The notes: generated by a model from the sequence alone, not told the origin. Positions 32,767 to 41,240 are shown, numbered from the stretch's first letter. The stretch: 44,457 bases of DNA from Candidatus Gastranaerophilales bacterium (GCA_944326915.1 CALVFT010000012.1:1-44457), one strand, 5' to 3'. Translations and numbers: made by a program.

Positions 32767-33630
32767 ATGAATAATCCAGTTAAAGTATCAATAATTGTTC
32801 CAGTATACAATTCAGAACAATTTCTTCAAAAATGTCTAGAAAGTTTGGTAAATCAGACATTAAAAGAAATTGAAATTATTTGTATAAACGATGGCTCGAC
32901 AGATAACTCTTTAAAAATTTTAGACAAATACGCAGCTAAAGATAATAGAGTAAAAATTATTACAACACCCAACAATGGTCAATCAACTGCAAGAAATATC
33001 GGAATAAAAAAAGCTAATGGAGAATATATTGGTTTTGTAGATGCTGATGACTGGGTAGATTTAAATTTTTTCGAAAAGCTATATAATTCAACTAATAACA
33101 TTGTAGAAGTTGCTTGTGGCAATATTTTAGGACACTACCCTGATAAAACACATCAAATGCTTAAATACAAAAAACAATCAATTTATGTAGAGAAAAGTCA
33201 AAAAATAGAAATTGCAGGAATTCCACAACACAACTATATATGGAATAAAATATATAAAACAGACAAACTAAAAAATTTAGATATAAATTTTGAAGAGGGA
33301 AAGTATTTTGAAGATGTTATCTGGTCAATACAAGTCTTAAATAACTTAAATAACCTTGTCACAGTGCCAAATACATCATATCACTATAACAAGAAAAATT
33401 TTAATTCAACAACTACTGTAAATCAAACCGAAAAACATATAAAAGATGGAATATATGCAAAAACTAAAATATACAAATACGCCGAAGAAAATGGAATAAA
33501 ATTAAATATTTATCCTAAAGTATACATAAATCTTTTTGGAATACGTCTGTTAAAAATACTCAACAATATCATAAAAACTGAATATAAGCTATTTGGATTT
33601 TTACCATTTATAACAATTTACAAAAAGTAG
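32767..33630 (+). CDS. Glycosyltransferase, GT2 family
   Basis: 287 aa. GT-A fold: VSIIVPVYNSEQFLQKCLESL, the first Asp in CINDGSTDNS, and the metal-binding DADDW in GFVDADDWVD. A later EDVIWSI provides the probable catalytic base. Likely transfers a sugar to a polysaccharide or glycan; acceptor unknown. No membrane helix. Shorter than many GT2 proteins because it lacks a C-terminal extension, but its stop is followed by normal intergenic sequence. The GGAG ribosome site is a little far from the ATG. Transcribed divergently from alaS. Confidence 0.88.
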   Translation: MNNPVKVSIIVPVYNSEQFLQKCLESLVNQTLKEIEIICINDGSTDNSLKILDKYAAKDNRVKIITTPNNGQSTARNIGIKKANGEYIGFVDADDWVDLNFFEKLYNSTNNIVEVACGNILGHYPDKTHQMLKYKKQSIYVEKSQKIEIAGIPQHNYIWNKIYKTDKLKNLDINFEEGKYFEDVIWSIQVLNNLNNLVTVPNTSYHYNKKNFNSTTTVNQTEKHIKDGIYAKTKIYKYAEENGIKLNIYPKVYINLFGIRLLKILNNIIKTEYKLFGFLPFITIYKK

Positions 33631-33658
33631 TTGCAATCAAAAATTTTCATGATACGAT
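33631..33658 (+). promoter_or_regulatory. Candidate promoter of the tRNA-Arg gene
   Basis: TTGCAA (33631-33636), 16-base spacer, TACGAT (33653-33658), about 60 bases ahead of the mature tRNA 5' end. The predicted leader contains GAGGG and CCCTC blocks that can pair; otherwise nothing is seen in it. Confidence 0.4.
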
Positions 33659-33725
33659 AATAGCTATGAGGGATTATACAGGTACCCCAAGAAACCAAAC
33701 GCTTGTCTAAACCCTCTGGATCCAA

Positions 33726-33799
<74 letters not shown>

Positions 33800-33812
33800 A
33801 ATTAAATCAAAA

Positions 33813-33838
33813 GTGGGCATTAAGCCCGTTTTTTTTTT
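33813..33838 (+). terminator. Rho-independent terminator of tRNA-Arg
   Basis: GGGC pairs with GCCC around a short ATTAA loop and is followed by ten T residues. Confidence 0.85.
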
Positions 33839-34008
33839 ATTATGAGAATTTAGTAAAATATTTATATATAAAACTTATACTTTAATAGTCGTGTATATAT
33901 ACAAACAATTTCTAATTAAATAATCAAAACTTTGTGTAACATATTTTGTAAAAGTAGAATTTTGAATAGTTAAAAATTTTCACCATTACATAAAATAAAA
34001 TTTTCTAA

Positions 34009-34037
34009 TTGACATATATTGAAAAGTTATATAAACT
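34009..34037 (+). promoter_or_regulatory. Promoter of the marR-like gene
   Basis: Perfect TTGACA (34009-34014), 17-base spacer, TAAACT (34032-34037), 7 bases before the ATG at 34045. No ribosome site fits, so the message is probably leaderless. The -35 TTG is in frame with the gene and would look like a start codon. Confidence 0.6.
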
Positions 34038-34044
34038 TATTGTT

Positions 34045-34506
34045 ATGAAAATTCCTCATTATACAGATAGTCTGCCTTATGCATTAGAATCTACTTCCAG
34101 AATTCTACATGAAGCAATAGTTAGATTTTTTGAAAAAAATGGCTTTGAAATTACGCATGATGAATTTGTAATCCTAGATACACTATATGCAAACCCGGAA
34201 ATATTACAAATTGACTTGGCCAAACTTATTTTAAAAGGCAGAGCACATACCGGCAGATTTTTAATGGCTTTGGAAGAAAAAGGATTTGTCAAAAGAGTAC
34301 CCTCAAACAAAGGGAAAAAACTTGTTATGATAAGTTCTGTAACTGAAGATGGAATGAAAGTATACAAAAAAATTAAAAAAGCTATAGAAGATCATATCAA
34401 CTCTTTTCAAAATGAAATGACTGAAGAAAAAGAGAAAGAGCTACTTCATCTGTTATCCATTGTAAAAAAAGATGTTCTAAAAAAATGCGATATTAAATTT
34501 AAATAA
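34045..34506 (+). CDS. MarR-family transcriptional regulator
   Basis: 153 aa from ATG 34045. Winged-helix core: FVILDTLYANPEILQIDLAKLIL, then the recognition helix GRAHTGRFLMALEEKGFVKRV and the wing SNKGKKLVMISSVT. Helices at both ends form the dimer, as usual. It precedes an MFS exporter gene by 74 bases, with a perfect 24-base palindrome over that gene's promoter, which is the standard layout of a drug- or phenolic-responsive repressor and its target. No Shine-Dalgarno; leaderless. Confidence 0.92.
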   Translation: MKIPHYTDSLPYALESTSRILHEAIVRFFEKNGFEITHDEFVILDTLYANPEILQIDLAKLILKGRAHTGRFLMALEEKGFVKRVPSNKGKKLVMISSVTEDGMKVYKKIKKAIEDHINSFQNEMTEEKEKELLHLLSIVKKDVLKKCDIKFK

Positions 34507-34511
34507 ATGTC

Positions 34512-34541
34512 TTGTGTTTTTAAATTTTTTATGGTTAAAAT
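34512..34541 (+). promoter_or_regulatory. Promoter of the MFS exporter gene
   Basis: TTGTGT (34512-34517), 18-base spacer, TAAAAT (34536-34541). The -10 touches the left arm of the palindrome starting at 34540, so a repressor there would block RNA polymerase. Confidence 0.5.
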
Positions 34542-34563
34542 AATGTAGATAAATCTACATTAT
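34540..34563 (+). promoter_or_regulatory. Palindromic operator, probable MarR site
   Basis: Two perfect 11-base arms, ATAATGTAGAT and ATCTACATTAT, separated by AA. MarR dimers bind palindromes of about this length. It covers the predicted transcription start of the exporter and ends 17 bases before its start codon. I did not find a copy upstream of marR itself. Confidence 0.8.
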
Positions 34564-34580
34564 ATGAAAGGTAATTTGCA

Positions 34581-36149
34581 TTGACACAAGCTGATACAAT
34601 GGTACAAGAATGGAAACCTAAAACAAACCCTTGGATAATTATGATTCCTACAATGCTTACAGTATTTATGTTTGCATTGGATGAAACTATATCGAATGTT
34701 GCTTTACCATATATGGCTGGAACTTTTTCGATAAGCCATAATGAATCAACTTGGATTATTACAAGCTACTTAGTAGCAAGTGGTATTGTAATCCCTGCTG
34801 TTGATTTCTTTTCAAAACTTATGGGGAGAAAAACATACTTTCTATTAAGCGTTTTGATATTTACGATTGCATCTGTACTATGTGGACTTTCCACCTCAAT
34901 GCCAATGATTTTATTTTCAAGAATTTTACAAGGTATCGGGGGTGGCGGCATTATGCCTATATCACAAGCAATAATTTTTGAAATATTTCCTAAAGAAAAA
35001 CGTTCAGCAGCAATGGCAGTATTTGGTCTAGGAGTAGTTATGGCTCCTATTATGGGACCTGCATTAGGAGGATGGCTTACAGAAACTTGGTCTTGGCCTT
35101 TTATTTATTTTATAAATATTCCTTTTGGAGTTGTAGCTCTTAACTTAATCAAAAAATATGTAGAAGATCCTCCATATGCAAAAAAACAAAAAAATGTAAC
35201 TATGGATTATTCCGGATTTTTCTTTCTTGCCGTATGGCTTTTAACATTGCAAGTTGTACTTGATAAAGGAAATGATGCAGACTGGTTTTCTGCAGCTTGG
35301 ATTTGCAAACTCTTTGCAATATCAATGATGTCATTTGTAGCATTCATAACTATTCAAATAAAAAAAGAAAAACCGCTAATAGATTTATCTGTATTAAAAG
35401 ACCGAAATTTTTTATTCGGAACAATCACATTGATTGTTCTGATGGGTGTAATGATGGCATCTGCAGCAATATTACCTTCAATGTTGCAAAACTTAATGGG
35501 ATACACATCATTTTTAAGCGGTCTATCAATGGTTCCAAGGGGTGCAGGATGTTTTCTTGCAACTCTAATTTGTGGGTTGTTAACAAACAAATTAGGATTT
35601 AAACCAATCATCATAATAGGACTTATAATCCTTGGAATTGGTGGACTAATGTTTGGAGAAATTAATACACAAATAGCACTTGTAAATATTGCATTTCCAA
35701 ACTTTGTATTCGGGCTTGGAATGATTATGGCTATGGTACCTACAATGAATATGTCTTGCAGTACACTTACAAATGAGCAGCAGACAAACGCAGCAGGTGT
35801 ACAAAACTTATTAAAAAACACAGGAGCTGCAATAGGAACATCTATTGCAACAACTATGATATCAAGATTTTCTCAAGTTCACCAACATATGATGGTAGGG
35901 CATTTAAATTTTGCAAATGACGCATACACTGCAAAGGTTACTTCTCTCGCTGCAAATTTTGCTGCAAATACAGATATTACGACAGCCACTAACATGGCAA
36001 ATGCACAATTATACAGACAATTAGTACAACAAGCAACTTTGTGGGGCTATGTAGAAACATTCAGATATTTTGCGGTAGCAGCAATTTTTATCATCCCACT
36101 AATTTTGTTAACAGGTAAAAAATCTAAGGACAAGGACAAGATTGCTTAG
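34581..36149 (+). CDS. MFS multidrug exporter, DHA2 / EmrB-QacA type
   Basis: 522 aa with about 14 membrane helices. Signatures: FMFALDETISNVALPYMA in helix 1 (motif D1 of the 14-helix family), the loop-2-3 motif around KLMGRKTYF, and motif C-like GLGVVMAPIMGPALGGWL in helix 5. Pumps lipophilic compounds out with protons. Start is TTG at 34581, with AAAGG nine bases upstream; ATG at 34599 is possible but has no ribosome site. No EmrA-type partner adjacent. The 3' end overlaps a convergent gene by 26 bases. Confidence 0.93.
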   Translation: MTQADTMVQEWKPKTNPWIIMIPTMLTVFMFALDETISNVALPYMAGTFSISHNESTWIITSYLVASGIVIPAVDFFSKLMGRKTYFLLSVLIFTIASVLCGLSTSMPMILFSRILQGIGGGGIMPISQAIIFEIFPKEKRSAAMAVFGLGVVMAPIMGPALGGWLTETWSWPFIYFINIPFGVVALNLIKKYVEDPPYAKKQKNVTMDYSGFFFLAVWLLTLQVVLDKGNDADWFSAAWICKLFAISMMSFVAFITIQIKKEKPLIDLSVLKDRNFLFGTITLIVLMGVMMASAAILPSMLQNLMGYTSFLSGLSMVPRGAGCFLATLICGLLTNKLGFKPIIIIGLIILGIGGLMFGEINTQIALVNIAFPNFVFGLGMIMAMVPTMNMSCSTLTNEQQTNAAGVQNLLKNTGAAIGTSIATTMISRFSQVHQHMMVGHLNFANDAYTAKVTSLAANFAANTDITTATNMANAQLYRQLVQQATLWGYVETFRYFAVAAIFIIPLILLTGKKSKDKDKIA

Positions 36150-36846
36150 AAACAGCTAAATCATCACAAAGCATAATTGTAATTGTTTCACCCTTTTTAG
36201 CGTGATATTTAAGCCCTGGAGTAATAAGCCCTGTAATCAAACCAACAGTTGTACCTACAGGAATACCAATTGCATAACCAACTCCAAGTTTTGCAGGATT
36301 AGGAATAAATGCAAAACCTGTACCTGCGCCGGCACCTACAATACCAAGACCAAGGGTATAAGCAGTTAATTTACCTGCAGTATGCCACCCGTCTTCTTTC
36401 AAAGAAGAATCTTTTGTACAAGGTCGTGCAGACATTGCAAACATAGAGCCGTCAGGCAACACAAGACATTCAAAATTCAAATATACCCTAGCATTTTTAT
36501 TAGGAACTCTTTGTTTTTCAACACGAGTAACTGTAGCTACAACTTTTGAACAAGCAGGGATAATCAAAGTCCCTTCTTGTGTATATATCGCTTGAGGGAC
36601 ATCAAAATTTACTCTATCACCAGCTTTTACACACTCTGATTTAAATTGACATGAGAAAGCAACTTTGAACGCATTCCCCTTGCAAATAATATTTCTCAAA
36701 TTTGTAATTGCAACCAAATTTGATACCGCGCCTTTTTCACAGAACATATGTTCATATGACTGTATCTGTTCATCACATCCGCAATCAGCAGCAAAAGCAC
36801 TCATTCCAAAAAACATTAACAGAAAAATTGTAAGTATTCTTTTCAT
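36124..36846 (-). CDS. Secreted cysteine-containing protein with glycine-rich C-terminal helices
   Basis: 240 aa. Signal peptide of about 19 residues (cleavage near AFAAD). The mature part has ~10 Cys, likely disulfide-bonded, in a beta-rich region to ~residue 140 (e.g. GTLIIPACSKVVATVTRVE, which looks like the surface or pore-type beta repeats of conjugation TrbI/VirB10-like proteins, a weak resemblance). Then two glycine-rich hydrophobic stretches (~165-215) that could insert in a membrane, and a C-terminal CPCP. Function unknown. No clear ribosome site before its ATG. Confidence 0.68.
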   Translation of the reverse strand: MKRILTIFLLMFFGMSAFAADCGCDEQIQSYEHMFCEKGAVSNLVAITNLRNIICKGNAFKVAFSCQFKSECVKAGDRVNFDVPQAIYTQEGTLIIPACSKVVATVTRVEKQRVPNKNARVYLNFECLVLPDGSMFAMSARPCTKDSSLKEDGWHTAGKLTAYTLGLGIVGAGAGTGFAFIPNPAKLGVGYAIGIPVGTTVGLITGLITPGLKYHAKKGETITIMLCDDLAVSKQSCPCP

Positions 36847-36925
36847 AACAAAAAGAATTATTTATCAAGTTAAAGAATTAAACTATTACCACCCTAACTA
36901 TTAACAAGAATAATTTTTTCAAGCT

Positions 36926-37960
36926 TTAATATGTTAATGCAACTTTTATGCAGCCATCTTTTCTATTACCAAAAACTTCATATGCATCAGAAATTTTTTC
37001 AAACGGGAATTTATGCGTAATCATAAAGTTAGTAGAAATTTTATTTTCACTAATTAATCTAACAAGTTCATCACAATGATTAGCATCTACACCACCTGTT
37101 TTGAAAATCAAATTTTTATCATACATATCTGGTAAAGGTAAAATTTGCGGACTTTCATACATTGCAACTACTGCAACAATAGCGTTTGGTCGTGCAATTT
37201 GCCAAGCAATTTGAAAAGTTTCCTCTCCCCCTGCAGCTTCAATTACAGCATCAACACCTCGACCCTCCGTGTATTTATGAATCTCTGTCAATAAATCACA
37301 TTCTGATGGGTTCAAAACTACATCAGCAATCCCCTGATTTTGTGCAATACCTAACCTATAATTATCAATATCAATTGCGATAACCTTAGATGCTCCTAAT
37401 ACTTTTGCACTCATCATCGCGCAGTATCCTACAGGCCCTGAACCTATTACTGCAATTACATCACCTTTTTTTATTTCGCAAAGTTCAGCACCCCAATATC
37501 CGCTAGACAAGACATCTCCTACAAATAAAGCATCTTCATAAGAAACATTTTCTAGAAGTTTTGTCATACCATTATTTGCAAACGGGACTCTTACATACTC
37601 AGATTGACAGCCATTTTCACTGCACCCAAGTTTCCACCCGCCATTCACACAGTTATTTACAAAACCTTTTCTACAAAAAAAGCATTCACCACAAAAAGTT
37701 TCAACATTGACCGCAACTCTATCACCAACCTTAAAATTAGTCACCGATTTTCCAAGTTCAACAATCTCACCTACAAATTCATGCCCCAAAACTGTTTCAG
37801 GTTTAGCTTTCGGCACAAACCCATGAATAATATGTAAATCACTAGTACAAATAGAAGACATTTTCACTTTAACTACAGCATCAGTATCTTCAATAATTCT
37901 AGGCATATCAATTTCTTCCATAGAAGCAGTGCCATCCTTATGCCAAACAAATCCTTTCAT
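36926..37960 (-). CDS. Zinc-dependent medium-chain alcohol dehydrogenase
   Basis: 344 aa from ATG 37960, chosen because TAGGAG sits just upstream; an ATG eight codons earlier has none. Catalytic zinc ligands Cys38 and His60-Glu61 (GHEFVGEIVELG); the structural zinc site is complete (CGECFFCRKGFVNNC, four Cys); Rossmann loop IGSGPVGYCAM and acidic IDIDNYR end imply NAD as cofactor. Oxidises a primary or secondary alcohol or runs in reverse; the substrate is not evident from the sequence. Stands alone. Confidence 0.92.
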   Translation of the reverse strand: MKGFVWHKDGTASMEEIDMPRIIEDTDAVVKVKMSSICTSDLHIIHGFVPKAKPETVLGHEFVGEIVELGKSVTNFKVGDRVAVNVETFCGECFFCRKGFVNNCVNGGWKLGCSENGCQSEYVRVPFANNGMTKLLENVSYEDALFVGDVLSSGYWGAELCEIKKGDVIAVIGSGPVGYCAMMSAKVLGASKVIAIDIDNYRLGIAQNQGIADVVLNPSECDLLTEIHKYTEGRGVDAVIEAAGGEETFQIAWQIARPNAIVAVVAMYESPQILPLPDMYDKNLIFKTGGVDANHCDELVRLISENKISTNFMITHKFPFEKISDAYEVFGNRKDGCIKVALTY

Positions 37961-38048
37961 ACAATCTCCTAAACTAACATCCATAAAATAAATATATCAC
38001 CAAAAAGCTCCTTTATCCATAAGATAAAAGAGCTTCACAAAACTTTTC

Positions 38049-38393
38049 TTATTCATCTTTAAAAGTAGTATTAATCATTACCCCCAAAAAAGAAAGAACT
38101 ATTGAACCTATTAATGCACTTAAAAAACCATCGACTTCAAACCCTGATACCAAATACCCCGCAAGCATAAATAACAAAGCATTAGTAACCAATCCAAAAA
38201 TTCCAAGTGTCAAAATATTAATAGGCAAAGTTATCAAAGCAATTAAAGGTCTTATGAAGATATTTATCAAAGCAATCACAACCGTAACTAACATTGCACT
38301 TTGAAAATTATCAACCTCAATACCTGGAATTAGCCAAGCTACAAATATTATAGCTAAAGCAAATAATAACCATCTCGCAAACAATAACAACAT
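38049..38393 (-). CDS. Phage-holin-4-type (YvlD-like) membrane protein
   Basis: 114 aa with four hydrophobic helices and the characteristic stretch IFIRPLIALITLPINILTLGIFGLVTNALLF. This is the PF04020-type family named after a phage holin superfamily, but the chromosomal members are ordinary small membrane proteins. No phage genes are near. GAGGTG precedes the ATG. Function unknown. Confidence 0.88.
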   Translation of the reverse strand: MLLLFARWLLFALAIIFVAWLIPGIEVDNFQSAMLVTVVIALINIFIRPLIALITLPINILTLGIFGLVTNALLFMLAGYLVSGFEVDGFLSALIGSIVLSFLGVMINTTFKDE

Positions 38394-38547
38394 AATACAC
38401 CTCTTTTTATACTAAAATTTAAACCTGATTTATTAGAAAATTTCATCACTCTACATACTTCACCAACGGATATAAAAAAGAATAATAAAATGACAAAAAA
38501 AAAAAATTATTATATAATAATTACGTCAAGAATAGAAAGAGGGTTTT

Positions 38548-38982
38548 ATGAAAGAAAATATTTTAATTGCACTTGCAATAGTACTACTTGGCTCAATGTG
38601 GCTACAATTTTCTATGAAAGCTAACGACAATAGATACGATGTTGTTTCAAACGGCATGTTAACTATACTTGTAGACAAGCAAACAGGTATGACTTGGAGA
38701 AATTGTGTTTGTAATGAAAAATCTCCTATCCCTGGATGTTGGGAAAAAATGATGGTAGTTAATCCAAATTTTGATATGCAACCAAAAGGTGAAGCTAAGT
38801 TATCAAAAAAAATCATTAAAGAAACTAAAAAAATAGAAAAACAACAAAAAAAAGAAGCAGAAAAAAAGGCTAGACTTGAACAAAAAATGAGAGAAGCAAG
38901 ACAAAATGAAAAATTGGTACCCCTAACTCCTGAAAATTCTTCAATGATTAAGCCTTTACCTGAAGAACAAAATCAAAAATAG
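38548..38982 (+). CDS. Small membrane-anchored protein with charged tail
   Basis: 144 aa. One N-terminal hydrophobic helix (ILIALAIVLLGSMWLQFSM) serves as anchor or signal. The middle, LTILVDKQTGMTWRNCVCN..PGCW, has three Cys and resembles a short beta-domain seen in many small Gastranaerophilales-like proteins. From residue ~90 the chain is dominated by Lys and Glu, probably a coiled coil. GAGGG ribosome site. Ends at a shared bidirectional terminator. No known family. Confidence 0.7.
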   Translation: MKENILIALAIVLLGSMWLQFSMKANDNRYDVVSNGMLTILVDKQTGMTWRNCVCNEKSPIPGCWEKMMVVNPNFDMQPKGEAKLSKKIIKETKKIEKQQKKEAEKKARLEQKMREARQNEKLVPLTPENSSMIKPLPEEQNQK

Positions 38983-39001
38983 ACAAATACAAACTAATAA
39001 T

Positions 39002-39032
39002 AAAAAACGAGGTTTTAATAACCTCGTTTTTT
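39002..39032. terminator. Perfect bidirectional terminator
   Basis: A 13-base perfect stem, AAAAAACGAGGTT with AACCTCGTTTTTT, around TTAAT. It serves the plus-strand gene ending at 38982 and the minus-strand parvulin gene, whose stop codon directly abuts it. Confidence 0.93.
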
Positions 39033-39383
39033 CTATCTTTTATCGTCAACTTCTATAAGGTGCCAACCAAATTCAGTCTTTACAGGCTCTGATACCTGAC
39101 CTACAGGTAATTCAAATGCAGCATCTTCAAAAGGTTTCACCATCTGACCTTTCCCAAAATACCCTAAATCACCACCATTTTTCCCTGATGGACAAAGTGA
39201 ATATTTTTGTGCATAGTAAGTAAAGCTGCCACCATCATCTATAGCTTTTTTTATCTGAATAGCTTCTGCTTCAGAATTTACAAGAATATGTCTTGCTTTA
39301 ACATATTTGTAATTTTCAGTTGCAAATACAGATGATGAAAGTAATACTAATACCGTTAAAAAAGTAAAAAATTTCTTAATCAT
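39033..39383 (-). CDS. Secreted single-domain parvulin (peptidyl-prolyl isomerase)
   Basis: 116 aa. Signal peptide of about 21 residues (VFATE), then a complete PpiC rotamase domain: [46 protein letters not shown] and FGWHLIEV, with the usual His pair. Helps fold proteins outside the cytoplasm. It is the smallest form of the family, lacking the SurA/PrsA chaperone arms. AGGAT ribosome site. Confidence 0.92.
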   Translation of the reverse strand: MIKKFFTFLTVLVLLSSSVFATENYKYVKARHILVNSEAEAIQIKKAIDDGGSFTYYAQKYSLCPSGKNGGDLGYFGKGQMVKPFEDAAFELPVGQVSEPVKTEFGWHLIEVDDKR

Positions 39384-39430
39384 AAATTCATCCTATATTA
39401 AAAAACTAACTCTATTAATTCTCCGACTGA

Positions 39431-40093
39431 TTAATTTATACAAACCTGATTTCTTCCATTTTCTTTTGCTCTGTACAAAGCTTTATCAGCCAAATCAAAA
39501 AGTTCTAAAGGACTATTGATATCATTAGACAACTCACTAATCCCAACACTTATGGTAATTTTTAATTCATTACCCATAAAACGATATACAGAATTTTCAA
39601 AAGCCTTTCTCAATCTTTCCATTGGGATAAAAGCATTTTCTTTAGTTGTTTCAGGAAGAATAACAACAAATTCTTCTCCACCATATCTAAAAAACATATC
39701 AGTTATCCTAAAGTTATTAGAAATCAAATAAGCAACCTCTTTTAATACATAATCTCCGCAACTATGTCCGTACGTATCATTAATTTTTTTGAAAAAATCA
39801 ATATCGATAATTGCAAAACTTAAATCATTTGCATACCTTCTCGCACGTGAAAATTCTCTTTCAAAAGAAGTTTCAAAATATCTTCTGTTGTACAATCCTG
39901 TCAAAGCATCTGTCAAAGATATATGCTTAGTCTGCTTGTACATAAAATTAATCTTTTTTATAACATCAGTTTTATTAGCATCAGGAATATCAAAACTTTG
40001 AATTATATTCTCAATATTAGCCTGAATTTCATCTAAAACATCTGATGGGATATTAAAATTATTTTCATTATTGTCAAAAATATTTTCTTGCAT
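39431..40093 (-). CDS. Diguanylate cyclase (GGDEF domain)
   Basis: 220 aa from ATG 40093 (an upstream in-frame TTG gives four more residues). The N-terminal ~60 residues have no recognised sensor domain and look helical. GGDEF domain: LTDALTGLYNRRYF, DIDFFKKINDTYGH with the metal-binding Asp, and the active site RYGGEEFVVIL. A feedback-inhibition I-site, RITD, lies five residues before GGEEF, as in regulated cyclases. Makes cyclic di-GMP. No membrane segment, so cytoplasmic. Divergent from an HD-domain gene. Confidence 0.94.
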   Translation of the reverse strand: MQENIFDNNENNFNIPSDVLDEIQANIENIIQSFDIPDANKTDVIKKINFMYKQTKHISLTDALTGLYNRRYFETSFEREFSRARRYANDLSFAIIDIDFFKKINDTYGHSCGDYVLKEVAYLISNNFRITDMFFRYGGEEFVVILPETTKENAFIPMERLRKAFENSVYRFMGNELKITISVGISELSNDINSPLELFDLADKALYRAKENGRNQVCIN

Positions 40094-40180
40094 ATCTATA
40101 CACAACCACCTTTAAATCTCAAAATAATTATAACAGAAAATTTTGCAAGAAGTTTGTTTTTTTGCTAATCTATTTTCACT

Positions 40181-40777
40181 ATGAAACAATCAATAGAAGA
40201 AATGCTTGCAAAACATAACCAAGATATCGATCATGCCAACGAGGTAAGACGCTTTGGGATGATGATATTTGATGAAGTTTGCGAAAAGTTACATGAGATG
40301 TCCAACAAACAAAGAAAATATCTGGAAGCAGCTTGCATGCTTCATGATATAGGCTATTCAATAGAAGCTAAAGGACATAACAAACACAGCATGAAAATTA
40401 TTATAGAAAACGGACTGCAAGGATTTGATTTTCATGAATGTGAAATTATTGGTTGTATATGTAGATATCATAGAGGCAGCTTGCCTAAAAAAAATGAACA
40501 TGAAATATATATGAACCTCGATAAAAAAGAACGAAAAATCGTAAAAAGACTCGGTGGTATCCTTAAAATAGCAGATGGTCTTGGCCGTGGTCATATGTCA
40601 CTTATTAAAAAAGTCAAAATTAATTACGACGAAGAAAATAACATTGTCGAATTTTTATTAACTCCAAATAGTCCGGACTTTCACCCCGATATAACAACTG
40701 CAATACGTAAGCGTGATTTATTTGAAGTCGGATTTAAGTGTCAAAGTGTCTTTAAGTTTTGTAGTACAAGCTTTTAA
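40181..40777 (+). CDS. Stand-alone HD-domain protein resembling the Ppx/GppA C-terminal domain
   Basis: 198 aa. HD metal motif in ACMLHDIGYSIEAKGHNKHSMKII, followed by RYHRGSLPKK and GGILKIADGLGRG. This layout matches the HD part of exopolyphosphatase/guanosine pentaphosphatase (Ppx/GppA), without the actin-like phosphatase domain in front. It could bind or cut nucleotide signals or polyphosphate; not decidable here. No ribosome site is obvious; TTGCAA and TAATCT 17 bases apart place transcription close to the ATG. It is divergent from the diguanylate cyclase. Confidence 0.78.
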   Translation: MKQSIEEMLAKHNQDIDHANEVRRFGMMIFDEVCEKLHEMSNKQRKYLEAACMLHDIGYSIEAKGHNKHSMKIIIENGLQGFDFHECEIIGCICRYHRGSLPKKNEHEIYMNLDKKERKIVKRLGGILKIADGLGRGHMSLIKKVKINYDEENNIVEFLLTPNSPDFHPDITTAIRKRDLFEVGFKCQSVFKFCSTSF

Positions 40778-40794
40778 CAGATTGTAAATTTATT

Positions 40795-40819
40795 GTTACA
40801 AATATCCCATTTTTGTAAC
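40795..40819 (+). repeat. Inverted repeat downstream of the HD gene
   Basis: GTTACAAA (40795-40802) and TTTGTAAC (40812-40819), perfect 8-base arms, 9-base loop. No proper U-run follows, so it may be a weak terminator or a protein-binding site ahead of the next gene. Confidence 0.5.
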
Positions 40820-40860
40820 ATTTCTTCATGAAAAATACTTTATATATATAAGGGAAACAA

Positions 40861-40898
40861 AAAGGGGTTTACGATTCAAAAAGAATCGTAAAGTTATG
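40861..40898 (+). promoter_or_regulatory. Ribosome site separated from its ATG by a hairpin
   Basis: AAAGGGG (40861-40867) is a strong ribosome site but is 28 bases from the ATG at 40896. A perfect 9-base hairpin, TTACGATTC and GAATCGTAA with an AAAAA loop (40869-40891), fills the space. If folded, the ribosome site lies about 5 bases from the ATG. Confidence 0.6.
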
Positions 40899-41192
40899 GT
40901 GAACAAAATGTCATTTGATGTAAACGTATTGAGTACAAAACCAGTAATCAAAGCAGCTGCATCTATGCAAAATGACGGCGGAGGCGGTAACTTAGGTTAC
41001 ATGGCTCAAGGAGAAAATCAAGAAAAAGAACAAAAACAACAAAATTTTGAAAGTATTTTTGCACAAAAGCCTGAACATGATTCTTTTGTTTATGAAAAAG
41101 ATTTCAAAATTCCTGAAGAAGAATCTTTTTCTTTATCAAAATTTATCTTTGAAGTTATCGATTCAATCAAAAAATTATTTTTAAAACATTAA
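40896..41192 (+). CDS. Small cytoplasmic protein with GGGG motif, unknown function
   Basis: 98 aa from ATG 40896; ATG 40908 is an alternative. Polar and likely disordered in the first half (MQNDGGGGNLGYMAQG, then many Gln/Glu/Lys), with a short amphipathic or hydrophobic C-terminal helix (FSLSKFIFEVIDSIKKLF) that could touch a membrane. No family recognised. The peculiar hairpin leader suggests translational control. It stands alone ahead of hom, which has its own promoter. Confidence 0.65.
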   Translation: MVNKMSFDVNVLSTKPVIKAAASMQNDGGGGNLGYMAQGENQEKEQKQQNFESIFAQKPEHDSFVYEKDFKIPEEESFSLSKFIFEVIDSIKKLFLKH

Positions 41193-41213
41193 ACAAGTAG
41201 CATAAATAAAAGA

Positions 41214-41240
41214 TTGACATAATTTTATTTATGCTACAAT
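41214..41240 (+). promoter_or_regulatory. Promoter of hom-thrC
   Basis: Perfect TTGACA (41214-41219), a short 15-base spacer, TACAAT (41235-41240). The ATG follows 7 bases later without a ribosome site, so the mRNA is predicted to be leaderless. This leaves no room for a leader-peptide attenuator. Confidence 0.65.

Noticed and set aside
33800-34008. Possible operator TGTATATATACA (33892-33903) in the gap before marR
   Set aside because: A 12-base palindrome made mostly of alternating T and A is expected by chance in such AT-rich sequence, and it differs from the operator at 34540.
34009-34044. Longer marR start at TTG 34009
   Set aside because: That TTG is the first part of a perfect TTGACA -35 box; the ATG at 34045 lies at the predicted transcript start.
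35354-35821. 155-codon minus-strand frame opposite the MFS exporter
   Set aside because: Antisense to a strongly supported membrane protein; the hydrophobic look is a complement effect.
38049-38393. Phage holin, implying a prophage
   Set aside because: The family has many ordinary chromosomal members, and no capsid, tail, integrase or lysin genes are nearby.
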